DNA of 64,000 nt from Streptomyces globisporus (GTDB lineage: Bacteria; Actinomycetota; Actinomycetes; Streptomycetales; Streptomycetaceae): contig BMTG01000011.1 in the NCBI GenBank assembly GCA_014649555.1, forward strand, positions 1-64,000. Direction: 5' to 3'. Shown here piece by piece: positions 51,165 through 59,488 of this stretch. Below the pieces are notes generated by a model, which saw only the letters and a program-made list of their open reading frames with translations, did no database searches and was not told where the DNA came from. A program made the translations under genes and the position numbers. Each line of letters opens with the position of its first letter. Positions within the stretch are counted from its first letter, which is position 1.

Positions 51165-51859
51165 CACCGGGTAGGACCCCCCTGGTCGCGGCGCTCGGGG
51201 ATCGTGGCAGCGATGCCCCGGCGCCTCAGCAGATGGCGGACGGCCCTGCTGGAATACGCCTTGTCACCCAGCACACGGTCCGGTGTCGTGCGCGGGCGGC
51301 CCGTGCCGAGGCGCGGGGTGCGGATGCCGTCGAGGACCTGGCCGAACGCCGTCGCGTCGTTGACGTTGCCGGGCGTGAGCACAATCGACAGGGTCAGGCC
51401 CCGGCCATCGACGGCGAGATGGACTTTGGTGGTCAGTCCGCCTCGGGAGCGGCCGAGGGCCTGGCGCGCCTGCGAGCGGCCCGGATCTTCCAGTTCGTCC
51501 CCGTTCACATCCCCTTTTTGCGGGCGCCGACTGCGTGCTGGTGGGCTCGGTTGACGGTGGAGTCGACGGAGACGGTCCATTCCACCTGGCCCACCGCGTC
51601 ATCGCGGACCTGAACGTGCTCCAGCAACCGTGCCCAGGTGCCGTCCGCCTCCCAGCGGGCGAACCGCTCGTAGACGGTCTGCCACGGCCCGAACCGGTCG
51701 GGAAGATCCCGCACGGAGTCCCGGTCCGCAGCCGCCACAGCACCCCGTTGACCACCTGCCGGTGATCACGCCACGGACGGCCCCGTCCGTCCACCTGAGG
51801 CAAAAGGGGTTCTATCCGCCTCCATGCCGCATCCGTCAACTCACCTCGGCCTGCCACAA
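51165..51859 (-). mobile_element. Decayed IS5-type insertion sequence (transposase pseudogene)
   Basis: Reading the minus strand across three frames recovers an IS5-family DDE transposase: ELTDAAWRRIEPLLPQ, then TPWRDLPDRFGPWQTVYERF, then VDSTVNRAHQHA (first Asp), GRSRGGLTTKVHLAVDGRG, LTPGNVNDATAF and LGDKAYSSRAVR (second Asp). One base is missing near 51,711 (CCGTGCGG instead of CCGTGGCGG), which breaks the N-terminal frame. A second shift at CAAAAAGGGG (51,520-51,511) could be the family's programmed frameshift. The C-terminal ~60-70 residues with the catalytic Glu are absent, the remaining reading ending RRDQGGPTR at about 51,165. The element is therefore inactive, and its left end is deleted. 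Confidence 0.85.
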
Positions 51860-51893
51860 GATCAATTATTAGACCGGCTATAGAGTCCTGCCC

Positions 51894-52523
51894 GTGGCGA
51901 ATCATCAGGACGAGACCAGGACCGCCTACGACGGTGTCGTCGAGCTGTACGCATCGCTGTTCGCAAACCGGCTGGAAACACAGCCTTTCTCCCGGGCCAT
52001 GATCCGCACCTTCGCCGAACTGGTGCGCGCGACGGGCAACCTGCGGACAGCGGACGTCGGGTGCGGGCCCGGACATCTGACAGCCATGCTGCACGAACTC
52101 GGCCTGGACGCCTTCGGACTAGACCTTGCCCCCGGCATGGTCGACCACGCCCGGCAGGCTCATCCGGCGCTGCGCTTCCAAGAGGCGCGGATGGAATCCC
52201 TGCCGATCGAGGACGCCGCGCTCGGCGGCGTACTGGCCCACTACTCAATGATTCACACCCCTCCGGGGGAACTACCGGAGCTGCTCGCCGAACAGGTACG
52301 CGTCCTGGCACCGGACGGTCTGCTCCTGGTCTCCTTCTTCGGGACCGACGGACAAGAACCGGTTCGCTTCAACCACAAAGTGGCGCCCGCCTACAGCTGG
52401 CCGGTGAATCGCCTATCCGAACTGCTGGGCGATGCTGGGCTCGATCCCTTCGCCCGGCTGCTCCACGATCCAGCCTCTGATCGGGGCTTCCTCGACGCCC
52501 ATCTACTGGCCCGCCGTTCGTAG
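51894..52523 (+). CDS. SAM-dependent class I methyltransferase
   Basis: A 209-residue methyltransferase. The SAM loop is TADVGCGPGHLTAML near residue 50, followed by AFGLDLAPGMVDHAR, MESLPIEDAALGGVLAHYS and an RVLAPDGLLLVSFFG strand. There is no hint of the methyl acceptor. The GTG start has no Shine-Dalgarno sequence. A TAGAGT -10-like hexamer ends about seven bases before it, so the mRNA may be leaderless. The gene starts only ~35 bases beyond the IS remnant, so its original upstream region may have been replaced. Confidence 0.88.
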   Translation: MANHQDETRTAYDGVVELYASLFANRLETQPFSRAMIRTFAELVRATGNLRTADVGCGPGHLTAMLHELGLDAFGLDLAPGMVDHARQAHPALRFQEARMESLPIEDAALGGVLAHYSMIHTPPGELPELLAEQVRVLAPDGLLLVSFFGTDGQEPVRFNHKVAPAYSWPVNRLSELLGDAGLDPFARLLHDPASDRGFLDAHLLARRS

Positions 52524-52614
52524 CCACCACCCAGTCCCCCCAGCCGATCGGCGCACCTCCGGATTGCCAGCTCAGCCGAATCTCGCTGATCAGACCGGAA
52601 TTGTCAGACACCCC

Positions 52615-55464
52615 CTAGGGCCGGCAGGGAGCGTCGACCGTCAGATCGCTCAGATACCGGTCGTGGTCCGCCTTGCTCAGCGGGTCGTCCACGATCCGGC
52701 ACAGCTTCGCGCGCCAGTCGGCGATGTCGAGGGAGCGGCGGAGAAGGGTCCCGCCGGAGTCCAGGGTCAGGACATCGCTGCCGGAGCCGGGGGCGAGACG
52801 GAGGGCGGGTTCCTCCGCGTCGGTGGGCGGGGTGGAGGTTTCCAGCGCCCACTGCCCCAGATATTCACCGTTTCTCGCGTCCCAGAGCTCCAGCCCGCTC
52901 CGGCTGCCGGAGGTGAAGGCGTGGGCCAGGGTACGGGCGTCACGGCTGAAGACGAGGTTCTCGAGCCCCGGTTCCTGGACCACGGAAGTGAGGACGACCC
53001 GGCCCGTACGGATGTCGAGGAGTGAGATACGGCCGTCTGCGTCCACCGAGGCCAGTCTCTCGCCTCCATGGCTGACGACGGCGTTCGAGATCCCGATGGC
53101 CGAGGCGAGCCCCCTGCCCGTCATGACCTCCTCGAATTCGCCTTTGTCCGACCACCGCCACATGTGTACGTCGCCCTCGACCCAGTCGACAGCCGCCAGG
53201 CTCTTCCGGTCGCCGCTCATGGCCAGCAGTGGCTGCAACACGCCCTCCTCGGTGAGAACTTGCTTCACACTCCAGGTCCGGGTGTCGATCACGAGAACAT
53301 CGCTGTCCCAGGCGGTCACCACATGAACATCGTCCGGCAGATAGAACAGACGCAGCCCCTGGCCCGACTCGGGCTCATAGTCCTCGAAGGCCTTCTCCTT
53401 TCCCACCTGGGCCCCGGTGCGGGGATCCCAGGAGGAGAACACGCCCCGGTCGACCACGGTGACCCGGCTGCCGTCGCTCGTGGCGGCGATCGCCGTGTCC
53501 TGTTCACGGACCGGGCGGGGGATACGGCCCAGTCTCCGGAATCCGCTCGCTCCTTCGGAGACGGCCCAAAGCTCCGTTCCCTTCGGTCCGGACCGGTGGG
53601 CGACCCCTCCATCGGCATCGAATTCACCCGCCTTCAGGCGCTCCTCGTTCGGCAGGGACCGGTGAAAGCCCGCTCCGTCCGTGGAGAAGAGCGAGACGGC
53701 CCCGTCACCGGACCCGGCCGCCACCCAGCGGCCGTCGTCCGAGGCCGCGACGCTCCTGACGGGCCAGCCGAACGAGCCCAGGGTGCGCAGCCGGCGCAGC
53801 TTCGGGTCGAAGACGGAGACCTGCCGCCCCTGGGCGGCCACGACCGAGCCGGAGCCGTCCGCCGGGAGGACGGCCTGCTCCAGCGAACCCGTGGCCGAGG
53901 CGAGCCGCTTGCCGGTGGAGAGATTCCACAGCTCCGCCTTCTCCCGGGCTGTCGAGCCGAGCAGGGCCGTGTCGCCGCTGCCCGCGAACGTGATGGGGCG
54001 GGCCTCCGTCGGGATGTCCGGCAGCCTGCCGCCGCTCTTCCGTTGCCGGGTCTTCGGATTCCATGTGCTGAGGGCGCCTCGGGAGGTGTCCCATACCCTC
54101 AGGAGACGGGAGTCCGTGGTGAAGGAGAGCCGCAGATTCCCCGGAGCCTGCCGGTGGTCGACACGTTCGCCGGTGCGTACGTTCCAGACGCTGAGGTACT
54201 GGGTCTCCTTTTCGCCGGGCGTGTGGTAGGTGGCCCCGATCCATCGGCCGTCGGCGGAGAACGCGTAGGCGTGCAGGCGCAGGTACACCTGCGCGAGGTC
54301 TTCGCCCGCACTCGCGGTGATCGTACGGAGCAGCTTCCCTCGCCGGACGTCCCAGATCTGGATCCTGTTGTAGGCGGATTCCAGCATCAGGATCCGGCCG
54401 TCCGCACTCAGCTCCAACGCTCCTCCGCCCAGGGCCCCCTGGGCCTTGATGGCCTTCATCGCCCTGCCCTTTCGGATGTCGTAGATGTGTACGCCCCGCC
54501 CCTGTTCCGGCCCACCGCCGAGATCGGAGAAGTACGCCAGTGTGCTGCCGTCGCCGCTGACGGCGACCTCGGTGGCGGCGGCCCCTCCCGAGCCCGTGTA
54601 GTCGGCCGCGGCGCCCAGACCGCCCAGCAGATGGCGGGCGACGCTGCTGTTGGCGTCCACCGCCCGGGCCAGCGCCCGCGCCGACTCGCTCGTCGGCTCG
54701 GTCTCCTCCGCGTACAGGGCGAACTGGGCGGCCTTCCGCGGGTCCGCGTCCGCCAGTTCCATGGAGTGGGCCGCGAGTGCCTGCGATGCGGAGACGCGGG
54801 CCCGGTCCAGGGCCTCGTCGCGTTTCTGCCAGGCGTAGCCGCCCGCGGCGAGGGAGGTGACGAGGAGCAGCGAGAGAACGGTGACGGCGCCCCGGAGGAG
54901 CCGGAGGGCGATGCGACGCTGCTGAAGGTCCTCGCTGTCCAGTTCGTCCTTGCCGCGGCCGTGCAGGGGAGCGGCGAGGGCGGCGACCGCGCTTCTGAAC
55001 TCCGCTTGGCGCAATGAGTACTTCCGGCTCCGGCGGACCTCGACCAGATCCACCCAGAGGGGCTCGGCCCGGAAGACCCCTTCGAGCATGCGCGGCAGGG
55101 CCGTCGTCCGGGACCAGTCGAAGTCACCCGCCGCGGGATCCCAGTGGACCGCCCCGGAGCCGACCGCGATGAGGATGCGGTCCGGCGACCGGTGGTCCAG
55201 CCAGAACCGCAACTCCTTCTGGACCCAGCGCGAGGCCGCCGCCTCGGGTGAGGCGAGGTAGATGAAGTACCGGGACCGCTGAAGCTCGCCGAGGATGGAC
55301 GACCATAAGTCGTGGTTGGCGGAGAGGCTCGTGGTGTCCCGGAAGACGCTGATCACCTGACGCCGTGTCCAGGGCCGGGCGAGTTGGTGCAGGCCGCGTT
55401 GCAGGGCCTGCGCCAGTTCCCTGTCGCGCGCATGGCTGTACGAGATGAACCCGTCCCGCTCCAC
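52615..55464 (-). CDS. TIR-domain membrane protein with C-terminal WD40-like beta-propeller
   Basis: A 949-residue protein. Residues about 5-150 form a TIR-like domain (FISYSHARD, then SVFRDTTSLSANHDLW, YFIYLASPEAAASRWVQ and KELRFWLDHR). A single membrane span follows near 195-220 (AVTVLSLLLVTSLAAGGYAW) after a basic stretch. Then comes a helical segment resembling the A-A-A-D-P-R-K-A-A-Q linker of TIR/WD40 proteins, and from about 280 a long run of WD40-like repeats (IQIWDVRRGKL, LSVWNVRTGE, SLLDIRTGR). GTG at 55,464 has AGGAGA six bases upstream and is preferred over the GTG 15 bases earlier. TIR domains can be NADases or scaffolds; this fusion is common in Streptomyces but its job is not settled. 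Confidence 0.88.
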   Translation of the reverse strand: MERDGFISYSHARDRELAQALQRGLHQLARPWTRRQVISVFRDTTSLSANHDLWSSILGELQRSRYFIYLASPEAAASRWVQKELRFWLDHRSPDRILIAVGSGAVHWDPAAGDFDWSRTTALPRMLEGVFRAEPLWVDLVEVRRSRKYSLRQAEFRSAVAALAAPLHGRGKDELDSEDLQQRRIALRLLRGAVTVLSLLLVTSLAAGGYAWQKRDEALDRARVSASQALAAHSMELADADPRKAAQFALYAEETEPTSESARALARAVDANSSVARHLLGGLGAAADYTGSGGAAATEVAVSGDGSTLAYFSDLGGGPEQGRGVHIYDIRKGRAMKAIKAQGALGGGALELSADGRILMLESAYNRIQIWDVRRGKLLRTITASAGEDLAQVYLRLHAYAFSADGRWIGATYHTPGEKETQYLSVWNVRTGERVDHRQAPGNLRLSFTTDSRLLRVWDTSRGALSTWNPKTRQRKSGGRLPDIPTEARPITFAGSGDTALLGSTAREKAELWNLSTGKRLASATGSLEQAVLPADGSGSVVAAQGRQVSVFDPKLRRLRTLGSFGWPVRSVAASDDGRWVAAGSGDGAVSLFSTDGAGFHRSLPNEERLKAGEFDADGGVAHRSGPKGTELWAVSEGASGFRRLGRIPRPVREQDTAIAATSDGSRVTVVDRGVFSSWDPRTGAQVGKEKAFEDYEPESGQGLRLFYLPDDVHVVTAWDSDVLVIDTRTWSVKQVLTEEGVLQPLLAMSGDRKSLAAVDWVEGDVHMWRWSDKGEFEEVMTGRGLASAIGISNAVVSHGGERLASVDADGRISLLDIRTGRVVLTSVVQEPGLENLVFSRDARTLAHAFTSGSRSGLELWDARNGEYLGQWALETSTPPTDAEEPALRLAPGSGSDVLTLDSGGTLLRRSLDIADWRAKLCRIVDDPLSKADHDRYLSDLTVDAPCRP

Positions 55465-55562
55465 GGTACTTCTCCTCACGTGCCCGGCGCCCCGGTGCTC
55501 CCTGGCGCTCCCCCGTCCGACAACTCGCAGGATGACACGTGGGGTTCGGCGTGACGGCGGGT

Positions 55563-56071
55563 TTACCCCGGCGTGATCCCCCGCCGGGGTGAGAACGCGA
55601 GAAGCAGCCCGCCGGTGACGGGAAGCGTCAGATGCGTACAGGTGCCTCCGAAGACGGTCCGGACGAGTTCAAGGTCGAGTAACTCCGCGGGCGGGCCGTC
55701 CGCGACGATCCGCCCGCGGTGCAGGACGTAGATCCGGTCGCAGTAGGCGGCCGCGAGATTGAGGTCGTGCAGCACACAGCGGACCGCGTCGCTGAGCCAG
55801 GCGTCCACGCGTCCGGTCAAGTCGTCGGCGGGCAGGCTCCGCACCGCCGCGTGCTGCCGCTCGACGAGCCGGTCGACGAAGCCGGCCTGTACGGCGAGCA
55901 TGATGTCGCGCTTCGAGCTGAAGTGCAGATAGAAGGTGCCGATCGCGACGCCCGCGCGCTCGGTGATCTCGTCGATCCGAGCAGCATCGACTCCCCGCTC
56001 GGCGAAGCTCCCTCGGCCGCGTCCATGAGGTCGGCGCGCCGCTCCTCGGCGGGTTTGGTTCGCGGGCGGCC
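55563..56071 (-). pseudogene. Chimeric remnant: TetR repressor head joined to iron-transport ATPase tail
   Basis: The first part (56,071 to about 55,785) reads as a TetR-family regulator: [20 protein letters not shown], then, after a one-base loss near 56,010, [20 protein letters not shown] and [17 protein letters not shown]. At about residue 95 of that reading it passes in frame into [20 protein letters not shown], then [19 protein letters not shown] and [15 protein letters not shown]. This is the C-terminal part of a FecE/HmuV-type siderophore or haem importer ATPase, which lacks its Walker A, signature and Walker B. A deletion joining two genes, plus the frameshift, is the simplest explanation. 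No start codon is left for the regulator part. Confidence 0.8.
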
Positions 56072-56264
56072 AGGGGTGATTCAGCGCACACTCATGTCAC
56101 GAAGTTCACGTGCGGGGCAGGGGCGCCCCGGCGATGGGGCGGCCCTCCCGCACCGTCGGGCCCGCGCCGGATCGACCGCAGGTGTGCACGTCATCGTGGG
56201 GCACCTGACCGGCACCGAGCCGCCACCGAACCGGCCGCCGACCCTCAAAGCGCTTTGCTTTCTG
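56072..56264. other. Non-coding stretch beside the TetR remnant
   Basis: With 56,291-56,514 this makes about 440 bases without a gene. It probably held the promoter of the lost regulator. I see no secure promoter hexamers; an AT-rich TGCATTTTTTCGACG occurs at about 56,308-56,322, after the CTCAC/GTGAG sites. Confidence 0.35.
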
Positions 56265-56290
56265 CTCACTTGTGAGCGAAGAAGACTCAC
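56265..56290. promoter_or_regulatory. CTCAC/GTGAG operator-like repeats
   Basis: CTCAC-TT-GTGAG (56,265-56,276) is a perfect inverted repeat, and a third half-site CTCAC follows at 56,286-56,290, exactly 21 bases (two helical turns) after the first. It lies between the broken TetR gene and the sensor-kinase operon. It would suit a TetR-type dimer, perhaps the original site of the lost regulator. Confidence 0.5.
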
Positions 56291-56514
56291 CTCTGTGCGA
56301 TCGGTGTGCATTTTTTCGACGACTTACCCATCCGAAAGCGCGCCTTACGGCATAGGATCATGCCGCGCGTGCCCCGGGGGCCCCTTCCGTACCACCAGCA
56401 TCACTCCCCCAACGGCATGCCGTCGCCGACGCCCCCACCGGACCCCCACAACTCGTTAACAGGTATCCGCGTGTCACCGATACTCAAGCCCGGTTCCGGC
56501 CATGGAGCCGCGCA

Positions 56515-59049
56515 GTGAAAATCAATCGTCGCCTCGTCCTCCTCGTCACCGCACCGCTCACCGTGGCCGTCGCCTTCTCCGTACTGGCCCTCGCCCCCGC
56601 GACGAATCAGGCGCTCCAGGCGGGACGGCTGACCTCGATGGTCGAAGTCGCCGACCAGGCGAGCGAGTTGACCTACCGGATGCAGCGCGAGCGGGCTGCC
56701 GCCACCGCCCTGGTCTCCGAACAGGGAGACGCGGAGGAGTTCCGGTTACGGACGGAGGAGACCGACCGGAGCATCGCCGGATTCCGCGGACGGGCCGAGG
56801 GGCTCTCCGCCGTACCGGGCAGCGCCAGGGACGCTCTGGACCGTATCGAGCGTTTCGCGGAGGAGATGCCCGGGCTGCGCGCCCAGGTCCGTTCGGGAAG
56901 CAGCACCGTCTCCGCCCTCGCCTTCGGCTATCGGATCGTGATCGCCGACCTGAACAGCTACCGCGACGGCATCGCGCAGGCCGACGGCGTCGACGCCGAT
57001 ATCGCGGACCGGATCCGCGCCGCGGCCGCCCTGTCCGAGGCCGCCGAGCACACCGCCCAGCAGCAGGTCACGGTGGCGAGGGCACAGGCCGCGGGCGGGT
57101 TCACGACCGCCTCCCAGCGGACCTTCGACGCCGGCCGGATGGGCTACACCGAGTCGATCGGCGTCCTGTTCGACCTCGGCCCGGGCGCCTGGCGGACCTG
57201 GCTGGAACGCACCCTCTCCGGGGCGCAGGCCCTGGAGGCCCGGCGCCTTGAGGACGAGATCGGGCGCACGGGCACCGGCAAGGACATCACGGTCACCCCG
57301 AAACAGTGGCAGAAGGCGGCCAACGACCGCCAGGAGCTGCTGCGTTCGGTGGAGAAGCGGGTCGACGCGGCCGTCCTCGCCCAGGTCTCCGACGTCCGCA
57401 CCACCCTCGTCTGGACGGCCGGGGCCGAGGTCGCCCTGGTGGTGCTGACCCTGGTCGGCGTCGTCGTGGTCGCGATCCGCCTCGGGCGCGTCATGATCCG
57501 GCGGCTGCGCGATCTGCGCAACGCCGCTCACGAGGTCGCCCATTCCGGGCTGCCCACCGTGATGAGCGAGCTGTCCCAGCCCGGCGCGCTGCGCGGCGCG
57601 ACGCCCGAGGAAGTGGCCCGGCGCACCGGCGACCCGGTCAGGACGACGGGTCAGGACGAGATCGGCGAGGTCGGTGAGGCGTTCAACGCCGTCCACCACG
57701 AAGCCGTCCGCCTTGCCGCACAACAGGCGCATGCACACGAGCAGTTGGCCGAGACGCTCGTCGGTGTCGCGCGCCGGGGCGCCCGTCTCACCGCGGTCAT
57801 GGTCTCCGAGCTGGACACCGTGCAGCGGGACGAGGCCGACCCCGTACGGATGAAGACCCTCTTCGCTCTCGACCATCTCGCGGTGCGGATGGAGCGGAAC
57901 ACCAACAACCTTCTGGTGCTGGGCGGTTACGGGAACGCCCGGGTCCGCTCGGCCGATGTGGGGTGCTCCACCGTCATCGTGGCCGCCGCGCAGCAGATCG
58001 AGCGGTTCGACCGGGTCTCGCTCGGCGTGATCGAGTCGGGGATCGGCATCACCGCCCGCGCCGTCCACGACGTGGCGCACATCCTGGCGGAACTGCTCGA
58101 CAACGCGACCCGGTACTCGCCCCCGGACAAACAGGTCGGGGTCGCCGTCTGGCGGCTGTGGGACCGGGCGGTCGTGCAGATCGTCGACGAGGGGGTGGGC
58201 ATGACGGCGGAGCGGCGCGCCGTCCACAACGCCGCGCTGCTCGAACCGCGGGCGGGCATCGGCGACGTCCGGTCCATGGGGCTGCACGTGGTGGCGCGGC
58301 TCGCGGCGCGCCACGGCATCGTTGTCGAACTGCGCGACTCCTCGGGACCCGGCACCATCGCCGAGGTCACGCTGCCCGCGAAGGTGCTGGCCCTGGACTT
58401 CACGGAGGACCGGGGGCCGTCGCAGGGGGACCTCGGCAACGATGTCGGCTACGAGACGCCCCGGCCGATCACACCCCCGGGACCGCAGGGCCGCAGGCAG
58501 CCGGCCCGACCGGGGGAACGGCCCGACCACCACGGCACCCCGGTCGGCGCGGGGATCGGCGCGAGCGCCGGTACGGGCGTGGGCGCGGGGATCGGTACGG
58601 GCGTGGGCACGGCCGTCGGTACGGGCATGGGTGCGGGCGTCGGCGTTGCCGGGGCCGGCGCTCCGGCGGACGGCGGCGACCGGGAAGCCCCGCCCGGCCA
58701 CGAGAGGCCCCGCGACGACGGGCAGGGCGGCGGCGCGCGGGATCGGGGACACGGCACGACGCCCGCGCCGCGCCCCGCGCACGACGAGCCGGTGTCACGG
58801 GTCGCGGGTGTCAGTTCCTCGGGGCTGCCCCTGCGCCAGCGCCGAGCGCCCCAGCAGTGGCCCGCCGCAGGCCGACGGGACGGCGGCGAACAGCGCCCCG
58901 GCACCGGTGCCCCGCGGCCGTCGCCCCGCCGCCGGGACTCCCGGCAGGTCTCCGACGTACTGGCGGCCTATGCCCAGGGGATCAACAGAAGCACGAACCA
59001 CCGGGGGCGTTCCGCCCCGGACGACCACACCGAACGGACCGAGAAATGA
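56515..59049 (+). CDS. NIT-domain sensor histidine kinase (CvnA-like)
   Basis: An 844-residue membrane kinase. The N-terminal span (LVLLVTAPLTVAVAFSVLAL) is followed by an extracellular nitrate/nitrite-sensing (NIT) type helical domain (about 40-290), a second span (VALVVLTLVGVVVVAIRLG, near 310) and a HAMP-like linker. The phospho-acceptor region is LFALDHLAVRMERN, and the ATPase domain has AELLDNATRYSPPD and DEGVGM. From about 680 the chain is disordered and Gly/Val/Thr-rich (repeats of GTGVGAGIG), then basic and Pro-rich. Streptomyces conservon kinases have this plan. The GTG at 56,515 gives KINRRLVLL; the stop overlaps the next gene (ATGA). Confidence 0.9.
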   Translation: MKINRRLVLLVTAPLTVAVAFSVLALAPATNQALQAGRLTSMVEVADQASELTYRMQRERAAATALVSEQGDAEEFRLRTEETDRSIAGFRGRAEGLSAVPGSARDALDRIERFAEEMPGLRAQVRSGSSTVSALAFGYRIVIADLNSYRDGIAQADGVDADIADRIRAAAALSEAAEHTAQQQVTVARAQAAGGFTTASQRTFDAGRMGYTESIGVLFDLGPGAWRTWLERTLSGAQALEARRLEDEIGRTGTGKDITVTPKQWQKAANDRQELLRSVEKRVDAAVLAQVSDVRTTLVWTAGAEVALVVLTLVGVVVVAIRLGRVMIRRLRDLRNAAHEVAHSGLPTVMSELSQPGALRGATPEEVARRTGDPVRTTGQDEIGEVGEAFNAVHHEAVRLAAQQAHAHEQLAETLVGVARRGARLTAVMVSELDTVQRDEADPVRMKTLFALDHLAVRMERNTNNLLVLGGYGNARVRSADVGCSTVIVAAAQQIERFDRVSLGVIESGIGITARAVHDVAHILAELLDNATRYSPPDKQVGVAVWRLWDRAVVQIVDEGVGMTAERRAVHNAALLEPRAGIGDVRSMGLHVVARLAARHGIVVELRDSSGPGTIAEVTLPAKVLALDFTEDRGPSQGDLGNDVGYETPRPITPPGPQGRRQPARPGERPDHHGTPVGAGIGASAGTGVGAGIGTGVGTAVGTGMGAGVGVAGAGAPADGGDREAPPGHERPRDDGQGGGARDRGHGTTPAPRPAHDEPVSRVAGVSSSGLPLRQRRAPQQWPAAGRRDGGEQRPGTGAPRPSPRRRDSRQVSDVLAAYAQGINRSTNHRGRSAPDDHTERTEK

Positions 59050-59450
59050 CCACCTCCTCCGACCTGAGCTGGATCCTGAGCGATTTCGCCGGGCGCCTCC
59101 CGGAAGTCACCCAGGCGATAGCCGTGTCCGTGGACGGACTCGCGCTGGCGTACACCGGCGTGGAACGCGACGACGCGGAGCGGCTGGCCGCCATCGCGTC
59201 CGGCGTCGTCAACCTGCTGTCCGCGGCAGCCCAGTTGACCGCCACCGACCCGGTGGAGCACAGCCTGACCGCGATGGAGGGCGGCTACATGTTCTCGATG
59301 GCGGTCTCCAGCGGGGCCTCGCTGCTCGTCACCACCACCAGGGACGCGGACATCGGCGAGGTCAGCTACATGATGTCCGAACTGATCAACCAGGTCGGCG
59401 ATTCGCTGTCGCCGCAGGTCCGCGACCCGAGCCTGCCGCCCGCGCGCTGA
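59046..59450 (+). CDS. Roadblock/LC7-domain protein (CvnB-like)
   Basis: A 134-residue protein: LSWILSDFAGRLPEVTQAIA, then VSVDGLALAYTG and a TDPVEHSLTAMEGGYMF segment. This is the roadblock/LC7 fold that acts as a GTPase-activating or scaffold partner. The ATG overlaps the kinase stop. In conservons the next two genes are a DUF742 protein and a small GTPase; here they are missing and an importer follows directly. It probably links kinase state to an unknown output. Confidence 0.92.
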   Translation: MTTSSDLSWILSDFAGRLPEVTQAIAVSVDGLALAYTGVERDDAERLAAIASGVVNLLSAAAQLTATDPVEHSLTAMEGGYMFSMAVSSGASLLVTTTRDADIGEVSYMMSELINQVGDSLSPQVRDPSLPPAR

Positions 59451-59488
59451 ACACCCCTCCCTGACCGCCCCTTCGCCCCCTCCCCCCA

